Shown here in pieces: positions 1 through 6,678 of a stretch of 9,505 nucleotides of DNA. The DNA is from Pseudomonadota bacterium. GTDB taxonomy: Bacteria; Pseudomonadota; Alphaproteobacteria; Rhizobiales; Rhizobiaceae. The notes under the pieces were generated by a model. The model was given only the letters and a program-made list of their open reading frames with translations. It was not told the origin of the DNA and made no database searches. The translations under genes were made by a program, and so were the position numbers. The stretch covers positions 1 through 9,505 of the forward strand of contig JAEYTV010000498.1 in assembly GCA_023433855.1 (NCBI GenBank), read 5' to 3'. The stretch's first letter is position 1, and every line of letters begins with the position of its first letter.

Positions 1-611
1 TTCCACTCCGATTTCGGATGGATGCCCACCAGCGCGCCGCATCCCACCGAGGACATAGGCTGGGCCTTGGTGAAGATCTCCGCGTCTGGGCCGATACCGA
101 CCTCAAGATACTGCGACCACAGACCCATGCCCTGCAGCAGCGTCTTGACCTCGCGGGCCTTGTCGGAACCGGCAACCAGGCCTCGCAGGTTGTCCCCGAG
201 GACAGGTGCAAGCCGCTGGCGCACTTCCTGGGCCCGTAGCGGATCTCCCTTTGCCTGCTCTTCGATCACCCGCTCGAGCATGCTGTCGGCAAATGTCACG
301 CCGGCGGCCTTGATCGCCTGCAGGTCGCAGGGCGCAAGCAACTCGCCCGCCGAACCGTCGAGAAACGATGCGAGGCTGCCAAGATCGGGCAGATCGGCCG
401 CCCGACGAAGCACATTCACCAGCTCACCCTTCTCCAACAGCTCCGACACCGTTGGCGCGATCCCGGAGAGATCAAGCAGCCGACCTGACGAGAACAGGAC
501 GGGGCAGGGGCCACTTACCGCGTTCAGCCATACCCGGCCGACCAACAACGCGTCCTCCGCGTCTGCTGGCAGAATGGCTTCAGGAGCCAAGGTCTGTTGG
601 ACGCCCATCAT
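1..611 (-). CDS. Fumarylacetoacetate hydrolase (FAH) family enzyme, N-terminal half (cut by window edge)
   Basis: This gene reads leftward off the window, so only about 203 N-terminal residues are present. The stretch reading LLAPCDLQAIKAAGVTFADS, followed by ERVIEEQAKGD and then WSQYLEVGIGPDAEIFTKAQ, is the typical start of the roughly 380-390-residue FAH-family proteins found in bacterial sugar-acid pathways. That group includes 2-keto-3-deoxy-sugar-acid dehydratases such as Caulobacter XylX, as well as uncharacterised hydrolases. The Mg-binding acidic residues of the FAH fold lie further on and cannot be checked here. Two adjacent in-frame ATGs (611 and 608) follow a strong GGGGAGG at 622-616. 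Spacing is 4 nt to the first and 7 nt to the second, so 608 is equally possible. The gntR gene lies 172 bp upstream on the same strand, and dyads resembling GntR operators occupy that gap. Substrate is not deducible. The family call is firm, the sugar-acid role is inferred from neighbours. Confidence 0.88.
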   Translation of the reverse strand, partial: MMGVQQTLAPEAILPADAEDALLVGRVWLNAVSGPCPVLFSSGRLLDLSGIAPTVSELLEKGELVNVLRRAADLPDLGSLASFLDGSAGELLAPCDLQAIKAAGVTFADSMLERVIEEQAKGDPLRAQEVRQRLAPVLGDNLRGLVAGSDKAREVKTLLQGMGLWSQYLEVGIGPDAEIFTKAQPMSSVGCGALVGIHPKSEW

Positions 612-628
612 CTATCCTCCCCTTGCGC

Positions 629-674
629 ATGTCGTAGACAATACGCCCCCGGCTCTTGTCAGGATGTCTGACAA
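629..674. promoter_or_regulatory. Candidate GntR (FadR-type) operator pair upstream of the FAH gene
   Basis: Two dyads share the half-sites ATGTC and GACAA. The first (629-641) is ATGTC-GTA-GACAA. The second (664-674) is ATGTC-T-GACAA and lies inside a larger perfect inverted repeat, TTGTCAG-GATGT-CTGACAA (656-674). The second closely resembles the TNGTNNNACNA pattern known for FadR-subfamily GntR regulators. The pair lies between the gntR stop and the FAH start codon, about 20 to 65 bp upstream of the start, where a repressor could block transcription. No convincing -35/-10 pair was found in this gap. Binding is inferred. Confidence 0.5.
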
Positions 675-783
675 CGAGCAGGTCCCGGTTGTAGAGCGAC
701 TTTTGGAAGCTGTCCAGCGTGCACCAGACTGCATCCTCAAGAATCCAGATCGATCCAACATTCCAGCTCCCTTCAACCGCCCC

Positions 784-1503
784 TCAGGGCATCGCCAGAT
801 CAAGATCGAGGCGGTATGCGGCGCCCTCCAGATGGTTGCGCATGGCCTCTCTGGCTCTCGCTGGCTCATGCGTGGCTATCGCGTTCCGGATGGCAACATG
901 TTCAGCGATGGTCACCTCGACGATCTCTTCCAGAACGGCTGCGGCCCGCGCGGCATTGATCGTGTAGTGGATGCGCTCGCCGATAAAGCCGATGACCTGA
1001 TGGAAATAATCATTGCGGGTGGCAGCCGCGACAATTCGATGAAATGCAAGGTCGGCGACGATTCCCTCTTCGGTCCACTTCTCGGCGCCTGTCATCCGGG
1101 TCAATGCGTCATCGAGTTGCGCAAGGTCTTGTGCGCTATGGTGGGCCGCAGCCAGCCCGGCAGCCTCGACCTCCAGCGCAAAGCGCAGCTGGAACAGACT
1201 TCGGAAGTTTTCCCGGTCGGAGAGGTTTCCCTGTTCGATGCGAAGCGACGGCCGGCGCCCGGTCTCGGTTGCGAATGCCCCCACCCCCTGCCGGGTTTCG
1301 ACCAGCCCTTCGTTGCGCAAGTGGGCGATCGCCTCCCGCACCACGGAGCGGCTCACTCCGAAGGTCTTCGCCAAAAGATGCTCCGTGGGAAGTTTTTGGC
1401 CGGGTGCAATCCGGCCGTCTGTGATTTCCCGGGCAATGTCTGCGGCGATGCGGGCCGGGAGATGTTCTGCCCGCCTGATCTGTCCGAAATCCATTAATGT
1501 CAC
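784..1503 (-). CDS. GntR-family transcriptional regulator, FadR subfamily (FCD domain)
   Basis: The product is 239 residues, the usual size for FadR-type GntR regulators. Residues about 14-78 form the winged helix-turn-helix, with the family signature LPTEHLLAKTFGVSRSVVRE followed by a wing ending in RQGVGAFA. The C-terminal FCD effector domain (about 95-235) keeps the metal-ligand set expected of this group: Asp151, His155, His202 and His224. A metal-dependent carboxylate ligand, such as a sugar acid or hydroxy acid, is therefore likely. The GTG at 1503 is chosen because AAGGAGGAGGG (1521-1511) sits at proper distance. An in-frame ATG at 1494 is the alternative but lies 15 nt from the purine run. 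The gene starts 27 bp after the FAD-linked oxidase stop and is probably cotranscribed with it. Likely targets are its own operon, the FAH gene and divergent denD, through shared dyads. Ligand identity is unknown. Confidence 0.93.
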   Translation of the reverse strand: MTLMDFGQIRRAEHLPARIAADIAREITDGRIAPGQKLPTEHLLAKTFGVSRSVVREAIAHLRNEGLVETRQGVGAFATETGRRPSLRIEQGNLSDRENFRSLFQLRFALEVEAAGLAAAHHSAQDLAQLDDALTRMTGAEKWTEEGIVADLAFHRIVAAATRNDYFHQVIGFIGERIHYTINAARAAAVLEEIVEVTIAEHVAIRNAIATHEPARAREAMRNHLEGAAYRLDLDLAMP

Positions 1504-1530
1504 TCTAGGCCCTCCTCCTTCCCGAAGCCT

Positions 1531-2961
1531 CTACAGACTGGCTGGAAACGTCAGCTGGCACCCGGGATTCATCGCAAGATCGGGGTCGATCGCCCTCTTT
1601 ATGGCGGTCAGCAGCTTGCGATGGGTCGATGGCAGCCGCTTGTCCAGATCGGGTTGCTTGAGCCTGCCAATGCCGTGTTCGGCGCTGATGCTGCCACTAT
1701 AGCGGTCGACCACCTCATTCAGGACTGTCTTCGCGTCTGCTATCCGGCGGGCTCGTTCTTCCGACGAGAGACCGGCAGGCGGGAGCACGTTCAGATGGAC
1801 GTTGCCATCGCCGACATGGCCGTAGGAAACAGCCACGCAATCGGGAAGTGCCTCGAGAAGGGCGTTTTCCGCCTCAGCAACGAAGGAAGCGAGTTGAGAA
1901 AGGGCAACAGAGACATCGCTGCGCAAATGGGAGCCTCGCCTCGCCTGCCCTTCGTTCATGCCCTCGCGTATAAGCCAGAGATTGCGGGCCTGCGCCTGCG
2001 AGGATGCGATCGTTCCGTCTGAAACGAGGCCGTCCTCCATCACGCCTTCCAGGAAGCGCTGCATGAGGTCATCGACATCGACCAGCCCGGAACCGGAAAT
2101 CTCCATCAGAACATAGGCGGGGTAGTCCGCTGCAATCGGGATCGCCAAATCGGGCATTGCCTCGCGAGCTAGCGTAAAGGCGAGCGGCGGCATGAATTCG
2201 AAAGCCGACATCAGGTCGCAGCAGTCCCGACGGGCACGACGGTAAAGGGTGATCGCATCTTCCAGTGAGCTCAACCCCAGCAACGCCGTCGCGATCCGGT
2301 CAGGATAGGGCGTGAGCTTGACCGACACGGCAGTGACGATCCCGAGGGTTCCTTCTGCGCCGATGAAAAGCTGCTTCAGGTCGATGCCCCGGTTATCCTT
2401 TCGCAGCGTCGACAGGCCGTCGAAGACAGAGCCGTCAGGCAGGACGACTTCCAGCCCGAGGACGAGTTCTCGGGTCATGCCATATTTCAGAACGTTGATG
2501 CCGCCGGCATTGGTTGAAACATTGCCGCCGATTCGACAACTGCCCTGCGCCCCGAGTGCGAGCGGGAAGAACATCCCCTTTTCCGCAATCGCCTCCTTCA
2601 TTTCCGACAGGATGCAACCTGCCTCTACGACGGCGGAAAAATCCGAAGCGTCGATTTTGCGGATCCGGTTCATGCGCTCCAGGCTCAGCACTACCTGTCG
2701 ATCAGGCTGGTCCGGAACGGCACCCAGGACCAGGCCGGTATTCCCGCCTTGGGGTACGATCGAAAGTCCGAGTTCGCGGCATGCCTTGACTGCGGCGGCG
2801 ACCTCCTGCGTCGAGCGTGGACGCAGAACGGCGACCGCGCCGCTCTCCACATCCCCATGCCAGTCGCGGCAATAGCGCGCCACGGCCTCGACATCGGTCA
2901 GGACGATGTCTGTTCCAAGTGCCTCCTCCAAAGCCAATCCATCGTTGCCGCTCCCATCCAT
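1531..2961 (-). CDS. FAD-linked 2-hydroxyacid dehydrogenase (GlcD / D-2-hydroxyglutarate dehydrogenase-like)
   Basis: A VAO/PCMH-fold flavoprotein of 476 residues that should oxidise a D-2-hydroxyacid to the 2-oxoacid and pass electrons to a membrane carrier or flavoprotein. The FAD-binding half shows PQGGNTGL (about residues 70-77) and GSCRIGGNVSTNAGG (about 140-154). The C-terminal FAD-oxidase domain carries GHVGDGNVHLN with His382 and His389, and ISAEHGIG with Glu428-His429. These match the metal and substrate ligands of D-2-hydroxyglutarate and D-lactate dehydrogenases. The ATG at 2961 gives the normal family length. Its Shine-Dalgarno is poor (GGCGG just upstream). A GTG at 2970 and a TTG at 3078 are in frame, but the latter adds 39 residues with no family character. 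The gene is first in a leftward operon with gntR and diverges from denD. The context suggests a hydroxyacid in a sugar-acid pathway rather than lactate housekeeping, but the substrate is not readable from sequence. Confidence 0.9.
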   Translation of the reverse strand: MDGSGNDGLALEEALGTDIVLTDVEAVARYCRDWHGDVESGAVAVLRPRSTQEVAAAVKACRELGLSIVPQGGNTGLVLGAVPDQPDRQVVLSLERMNRIRKIDASDFSAVVEAGCILSEMKEAIAEKGMFFPLALGAQGSCRIGGNVSTNAGGINVLKYGMTRELVLGLEVVLPDGSVFDGLSTLRKDNRGIDLKQLFIGAEGTLGIVTAVSVKLTPYPDRIATALLGLSSLEDAITLYRRARRDCCDLMSAFEFMPPLAFTLAREAMPDLAIPIAADYPAYVLMEISGSGLVDVDDLMQRFLEGVMEDGLVSDGTIASSQAQARNLWLIREGMNEGQARRGSHLRSDVSVALSQLASFVAEAENALLEALPDCVAVSYGHVGDGNVHLNVLPPAGLSSEERARRIADAKTVLNEVVDRYSGSISAEHGIGRLKQPDLDKRLPSTHRKLLTAIKRAIDPDLAMNPGCQLTFPASL

Positions 2962-3067
2962 GTCCGCCACTGTCGTGCTGTTCCCTTGACTCGTCCGCTC
3001 CCGCGGCAGCAGATTTGGACATCTGCGCCAGCGGCAACTATCCTGTTTGCAGCTCGACCATATAAAG

Positions 3068-3078
3068 TTATCAGACAA
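3068..3078. promoter_or_regulatory. Candidate GntR operator in the denD / FAD-oxidase divergent region
   Basis: The near-palindrome TTATCAGACAA (reverse strand TTGTCTGATAA) matches the dyad at 664-674 at 9 of 11 positions. It fits the FadR-family TNGTNNNACNA pattern with one mismatch. It lies in the 181 bp gap between the two divergent start codons. On the minus strand a weak promoter-like pair (TTGTAC at 3086-3081, a 16 bp spacer, TATATG at 3064-3059) would place this site between -35 and -10 of the oxidase-gntR operon. No clear plus-strand promoter for denD was found. Repression of both directions is inferred. Confidence 0.45.
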
Positions 3079-3142
3079 CCGTACAAGTCAAATCGTCTTG
3101 GCGGGATCCAATGCCGGATCCGCTGCAGCAAATGGAGGTCGC

Positions 3143-4126
3143 ATGCACATCCTGATCGTCGGGGCAGCCGGAATGGTTGGCCGCAAGCTCACCGCGCGTC
3201 TTGTCGCAGACGGCGCCATAGGCGAGGCCCCCGTCGAGAAACTGACGCTGGTGGATGTGGTGAAGCCGCAGCAGCCGACCGGGTTCCAGGGCGCGGTAGA
3301 CACCTATGAAGCCGATCTTTCCGCGGCTGGCGAAGCTCAGCGGCTTGTTCAATCAAGACCGGACCTGATCTTCCATCTGGCTGCGATTGTTTCGGCGGAA
3401 GCGGAACTGGATTTTGACAAAGGCTACCGGGTCAACCTCGACGGCACACGGGAGCTTTTCGACGCAATCCGCCTTGCAAACGGCGAGGACGGCTATAAGC
3501 CTCGCGTCGTCTTTACCTCTTCGATCGCCGTTGTCGGGGCACCGCTGCCGTTCCCGATCCCCGACCACTTCCACCTGATGCCGCTTACCAGCTACGGCAC
3601 ACAGAAAGCGATTTCCGAACTGCTCCTGTCGGACTACACCCGACGTGGCTTCTTCGACGGGATCGGCATTCGCCTGCCGACGGTGTGTATCCGTCCGGGC
3701 AAGCCGAACAAGGCTGCTTCGGGATTCTTCTCGAGCATCCTCAGGGAACCCTTGATCGGAGAGGAGGCGATGCTGCCGGTACCGGAGGACGTTCGCCACT
3801 GGCATACGTCTCCTCGGTCCGCCGTCGGTTATCTGATCCATGCAGCCAAGTTGGACCTCGGCGAAGTCGGCCCACACCGCAATCTTTCCATGCCCGGCGT
3901 CAGCGCGACGGTGGGCGAGCAGATCGAAGCTCTTCGCCGGGCCGCTGGAGACCGGGCGGTGAAGCTCATCAAGCGGGTGCCGGACCCGATGATCATGCAG
4001 ATGGTCGCCGGCTGGGCAGCCGGCTTCGAGGCCAAACGGGCGCTTGCCCTCGGCTTCGTGGCCGAGAAGAACTTCGATGAAATCATCCAGGTCCATATCG
4101 AGGATGAGTTGGGCGGCAGCCTCTAA
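3143..4126 (+). CDS. denD: D-erythronate dehydrogenase-like NAD-dependent epimerase/dehydratase-family enzyme
   Basis: The product is 327 residues, an extended short-chain dehydrogenase. It begins MHILIVGAAGMVGRKLTARL with the dinucleotide motif GAAGMVG at 7-13, has FTSS at 124-127, and the catalytic pair Tyr151 and Lys155 (YGTQK). The segment RPGKPNKAASGFFSSILREP (184-203) and the run DVRHWHTSPRSAVG (216-229) are typical of the DenD group. DenD uses NAD to oxidise C2 of D-erythronate to the 2-oxo acid. The downstream isomerase, DUF1537 kinase and decarboxylase of that pathway are not in this window. ATG 3143 is preferred over an in-frame TTG at 3047 because GGAGG (3134-3138) precedes it and the protein then starts at the Rossmann strand. 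It diverges from the FAD-oxidase/gntR operon. Group membership is well supported. The exact substrate could be another four- or five-carbon sugar acid. Confidence 0.85.
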   Translation: MHILIVGAAGMVGRKLTARLVADGAIGEAPVEKLTLVDVVKPQQPTGFQGAVDTYEADLSAAGEAQRLVQSRPDLIFHLAAIVSAEAELDFDKGYRVNLDGTRELFDAIRLANGEDGYKPRVVFTSSIAVVGAPLPFPIPDHFHLMPLTSYGTQKAISELLLSDYTRRGFFDGIGIRLPTVCIRPGKPNKAASGFFSSILREPLIGEEAMLPVPEDVRHWHTSPRSAVGYLIHAAKLDLGEVGPHRNLSMPGVSATVGEQIEALRRAAGDRAVKLIKRVPDPMIMQMVAGWAAGFEAKRALALGFVAEKNFDEIIQVHIEDELGGSL

Positions 4127-4163
4127 CATCGTCATGGTGCCGGTCAGGCTTGGCGGTCGGCCG

Positions 4164-4188
4164 AAAAAGGGGAGGTGCCGGGCACCTC
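4164..4188 (-). terminator. Intrinsic terminator of the lysR gene
   Basis: On the minus strand the perfect arms GAGGTGCC and GGCACCTC (4188-4172) form a GC-rich hairpin with a very small loop. CCC and five T residues (4168-4164) follow it. It lies about 48 nt past the lysR stop. Read on the plus strand there is no T-run after the hairpin, so it is unlikely to stop denD transcripts efficiently. Confidence 0.75.
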
Positions 4189-4235
4189 TCAGGACATCAT
4201 TGAGACGGGCGGCGCTGACCGGCTGGACCTCACGG

Positions 4236-5144
4236 TCACGCGGGCGCCGCTTGCGGGCGATTCTTGCGAACGTGCTCTATCAGGACCCGTAACTTGGGTG
4301 CCAGGTTGCGTCGGCTGGGGAAATAAAGAAAGAACCCGGGAAATGGCGGAAGATATTCCTCCAGCAGCGGGACGAGTTCGCCCCGGGCAATATAGGGGCG
4401 GAACGTCTCCTCCATGCCGAAGGTGATTCCCCCGCCGGCGCACGCCATTCGAATCATGAGCCACATGTCGTTCGTGGTGACCTGTGGATGCACAGCCACG
4501 GCGATGTCACGTCCGCCTTCTTCGAACTCCCACCGGTAGGGTGCAACGCCGGGTCCAGGCCGCCAGCCAATGCAGCGGTGATCGGTCAGTTCCCGGGGCG
4601 TGGAGGGGACGCCAAATCGTTCCAGGTAACTAGGAGCGGCGATGGCCAGTTGCCTCTGATCGGCCGAGACCGGCACCGCTATCATGTCCTGTTCGATGAC
4701 CTCCCCGAGCCGAACCCCCGCATCATATCCTTCCGCGACGATGTCAAATTCTTCGTCGGTGATGGTGACGTCCAGTTGTACCTGCGGACAAGCCTCCGCA
4801 AAGGACGCCAGCAACTCGCCGGAAATGAACCGTTCTGCGATCGAGGAAACTGCAAGCCGCAGCAGGCCACTTGGATGAGTTGCCGACGCCGTCACGGTTT
4901 CAACCGCCGACCTTGCTTCGCTGATGGCCGGCGCGGCTTTTTCATATAGCCGCAATCCGGTTTCGGTCAGGCTGACGCTGCGGGTCGTGCGGTTGAACAA
5001 GGCAATGCCGAGCTGGTTTTCCAAACGCTTGACTGCCTGGCTGACCGCAGAGCGGGTAACACCCAGCCGATCGGCTGCGGCCCGGAAGCTCCTCGCTTCG
5101 GCCACGACGATGAACACATCCAGTTCGTTCAGATCGATAGTCAT
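4236..5144 (-). CDS. LysR-family transcriptional regulator
   Basis: The product is 302 residues, standard LysR length. The N-terminal winged HTH (about 1-62) reads ELDVFIVVAEARSFRAAADR, then LGVTRSAVSQAVKRLE, then the conserved LFNRTTRSVSLTETG. Residues about 90-295 form the periplasmic-binding-protein-like effector domain, with the DAGVRLGE region and a glycine-rich GGGITFGME segment. Similarity in style is to the group of LysR proteins that sit beside and regulate short-chain dehydrogenases and other small oxidoreductases. It diverges from the SDR gene with a 100 bp gap that holds candidate LysR boxes, so activation of the SDR cassette and autoregulation are expected. It has its own terminator and converges with denD across 109 bp. 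The ATG at 5144 is the only start that keeps the complete HTH. No strong Shine-Dalgarno is visible. Ligand unknown. Confidence 0.93.
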   Translation of the reverse strand: MTIDLNELDVFIVVAEARSFRAAADRLGVTRSAVSQAVKRLENQLGIALFNRTTRSVSLTETGLRLYEKAAPAISEARSAVETVTASATHPSGLLRLAVSSIAERFISGELLASFAEACPQVQLDVTITDEEFDIVAEGYDAGVRLGEVIEQDMIAVPVSADQRQLAIAAPSYLERFGVPSTPRELTDHRCIGWRPGPGVAPYRWEFEEGGRDIAVAVHPQVTTNDMWLMIRMACAGGGITFGMEETFRPYIARGELVPLLEEYLPPFPGFFLYFPSRRNLAPKLRVLIEHVRKNRPQAAPA

Positions 5145-5147
5145 TGG

Positions 5148-5190
5148 TTAGAAATTCTTAACACCGAATACTCAGATAGGCAAATTGTCT
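5148..5190. promoter_or_regulatory. Candidate LysR binding boxes between lysR and the SDR gene
   Basis: TTAGAAATTCTTAA (5148-5161) contains the dyad AGAA-A-TTCT and satisfies the LysR T-N11-A rule. It lies just upstream of the lysR start codon, as expected for autorepression. A second imperfect dyad, AGGCAAATTGTCT (5178-5190), overlaps the proposed -35 of the SDR promoter. The two are about 30 bp apart centre to centre, similar to recognition and activation site spacing in LysR systems. The assignment is inferred from position and symmetry. Confidence 0.4.
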
Positions 5191-5213
5191 CACCAGTGCC
5201 ATCCCCTTATCTT
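5185..5213 (+). promoter_or_regulatory. Candidate sigma70-type promoter for the SDR cassette
   Basis: TTGTCT (5185-5190) and TATCTT (5208-5213) are separated by exactly 17 bp. Each matches the TTGACA/TATAAT consensus at 4 of 6 positions. The predicted start near 5220 would leave a leader of about 25 nt before the SDR start codon. The modest consensus match suits an activator-dependent promoter. Read by eye only. Confidence 0.45.
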
Positions 5214-5244
5214 GTCTTGAGCTTACAACAGACAGGAGATGGAT

Positions 5245-5973
5245 ATGGCTATCGATAAAGTTGTGCTCGTCACGGGGGCTTCCAGCGGCATTGGTGCCGG
5301 TATCGCGCGCGAGCTTGCGGACGCAGGCGCAAAGCTGATGCTGGGCGCACGTCGCGTGGACAGGCTCAGTGCCTTGCAGAGCGAACTGGCACAGTCAGCC
5401 GGAGAGGTGCGGGTGCGCAGCCTGGATGTCACTGCCCGCGACGATCTGCAGGAATTTGCCAACGCCGCGCGGGCGGAATGGGGAAGGGTGGACGTCATCA
5501 TCAACAATGCCGGCGTCATGCCTCTTTCGCCGATGGCGTCGATGAAGGTGGACGAGTGGGACCGGATGATTGACGTCAACGTCAAGGGCGTCCTCAACGG
5601 CATTGCAGCGGTACTTCCGGGAATGCTGGCGCAAGGGTCCGGTCACATCATCAATATAGGCTCGGTCGGCGCGCTGTCCGTGTCGCCTACCGCCGCAGTC
5701 TATTGTGCGACGAAGTTCGCCGTCCGCGCCATCTCGGATGGATTACGGCAGGAAAACGACAAGCTGCGCGTCACCTGCATACATCCGGGCGTGGTGGAAA
5801 GCGAACTCGCCGACACCATCACCGATGACGGCGCCGCCGAACTGATGACCGCATACCGTGCCATCTCGATCCAGCCGGGCGCGATCGGTCGTGCTGTGCG
5901 CTTTGCGATCGAGCAGCCTGACGATGTCGATGTCAACGAGATCGTCGTGCGGCCAACGCGGGCGGCTCATTAA
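5245..5973 (+). CDS. Classical short-chain dehydrogenase/reductase (SDR), NADP(H)-type
   Basis: The product is 242 residues, normal for a classical SDR. The cofactor motif TGASSGIG spans residues 10-17, NNAG is at 87-90, and the catalytic tetrad is Asn112, Ser140, Tyr153 and Lys157 (YCATK). Arg36-Arg37 at the end of the second beta strand (GARR) suggest preference for NADP(H) over NAD(H). It would reduce or oxidise a carbonyl or alcohol in the cytoplasm. The substrate-binding region gives no clear specificity. ATG 5245 is chosen because AGGAG (5234-5238) lies 6 nt upstream. The earlier in-frame ATG at 5239 directly abuts that Shine-Dalgarno. It is the first gene of a rightward trio, divergent from lysR, and probably the main LysR target. 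The 126 bp to the next gene holds a GC-rich hairpin (about 5995-6014) without a T-run. Confidence 0.94.
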   Translation: MAIDKVVLVTGASSGIGAGIARELADAGAKLMLGARRVDRLSALQSELAQSAGEVRVRSLDVTARDDLQEFANAARAEWGRVDVIINNAGVMPLSPMASMKVDEWDRMIDVNVKGVLNGIAAVLPGMLAQGSGHIINIGSVGALSVSPTAAVYCATKFAVRAISDGLRQENDKLRVTCIHPGVVESELADTITDDGAAELMTAYRAISIQPGAIGRAVRFAIEQPDDVDVNEIVVRPTRAAH

Positions 5974-6099
5974 CGCTGCCACACAAAGGAGATGCCGTCG
6001 GCTCCCGGCCGGCGGACCCGAGATCACCACATGCGCCAAGGCCTTACTCCCCTGCGATGACGTTCAAGGCGCAATCACCATGGGCAAAGGAGAACCAGC

Positions 6100-6612
6100 A
6101 TGAGAAAGACCACGCAAAGTATCGTCGCAGCCTGGATGTTCGGCGGAGTTGCCTTGCTTTCCTCCGCAGCAAGCGGCCATGCAACCGATGGCGAACCCGA
6201 GGCGGAGCTTCGCAACAAGCAGATCATATCGGAGGCGTTCGCAGGCTGGGCTGCTGGCGGCACGTCCTTTTTCGACGACGTCCTTCATGACCAGGCAGTC
6301 TGGACTATCGAAGGATCAAGTCCGAGTGCCGGCACGTTCCAAGGCAGGCAGCAGTTCATGGAGAAGGCCGTCCGGCCGTTCGCCACCAGACTGCAAAGCC
6401 CGGTTCGGCCGCACTCGGTCACCCTCTGGGCAGATGGGGAACATGTGATCGCCCACTGGCGAGGAAGCGCCGTCGCAAAAGACGGCCGAGACTACAAGAA
6501 CAGCTATGCGTGGATATTCAAGATGCGCGATGGCAAGGCCGAGGAGGTTACCGCCTTCCTGGATCTTGCTCCCTATGATGACGTCCTGCGCCGCATTCCC
6601 GCGCAACAATAG
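6100..6612 (+). CDS. Exported NTF2 / SnoaL-like small protein
   Basis: The product is 170 residues. Residues 1-28 look like a Sec signal peptide: Arg2-Lys3, a hydrophobic stretch from about 8 to 24, and a probable cut after Ala28 (GHA/TD). The mature part has the NTF2-like cone-barrel pattern: an opening helix with AFAGWAAGG, then VLHDQAVWTIEGSSPSAGTF, then FMEKAVRPF, and the closing strands with KNSYAWIFKMRDGKAEEV and FLDLAPYDD. This is the SnoaL-like, ketosteroid-isomerase-related superfamily, whose members range from isomerases and cyclases to non-enzymatic binding proteins. No diagnostic catalytic Asp/His set can be assigned. A Shine-Dalgarno AAGGAG (6087-6092) sits at good distance from ATG 6100. 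It lies between the SDR and Atu4866 genes on the same strand and is probably cotranscribed. Export to the periplasm separates it from the cytoplasmic SDR, so a direct sequential role is not obvious. Confidence 0.85.
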   Translation: MRKTTQSIVAAWMFGGVALLSSAASGHATDGEPEAELRNKQIISEAFAGWAAGGTSFFDDVLHDQAVWTIEGSSPSAGTFQGRQQFMEKAVRPFATRLQSPVRPHSVTLWADGEHVIAHWRGSAVAKDGRDYKNSYAWIFKMRDGKAEEVTAFLDLAPYDDVLRRIPAQQ

Positions 6613-6678
6613 CCACGAACGCCGGCGCGCTCGACATCGCCAGTCGGGCGCCCCTTTTGCAACAACCGGAGCAGGTTC

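Noticed and set aside
22..1497. Open plus-strand frame of 491 codons across the left end
   Set aside because: It runs antisense to the FAH and gntR genes, both of which have clear family motifs. The translation is Arg/Ser/Pro-rich with no recognisable domain. It is a product of GC-rich codon bias on the opposite strand.
2962..3078. Upstream TTG extension of the FAD-linked oxidase (39 extra residues)
   Set aside because: The extension has no family similarity, crosses the divergent promoter region and the candidate operator, and lacks a Shine-Dalgarno at the TTG.
3104..3121. Two GGATCC sites 6 bp apart in the denD leader
   Set aside because: Each is a common 6 bp palindrome. Together they make only a short imperfect hairpin with no further signal, so chance is the simplest explanation.
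3047..3142. Upstream TTG extension of the denD-like gene (32 extra residues)
   Set aside because: ATG 3143 has GGAGG in position and starts exactly at the Rossmann beta strand. The extension overlaps the divergent control region.
3353..4135. Minus-strand open frame of 260 codons opposite denD
   Set aside because: Its translation has no recognisable motif and it is fully antisense to a well-defined dehydrogenase.
4172..4188. Hairpin as a terminator for denD on the plus strand
   Set aside because: The T-run exists only on the minus-strand side. Plus-strand RNA would read CUCAGGACAUC after the stem, which is not an intrinsic terminator.
5992..6060. 22-codon reading frame between the SDR and NTF2-like genes
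   Set aside because: The AAAGGAG motif directly abuts its ATG with no spacer, which is too close for initiation. The peptide has no recognisable character. It may be leader sequence, but coding is not supported.
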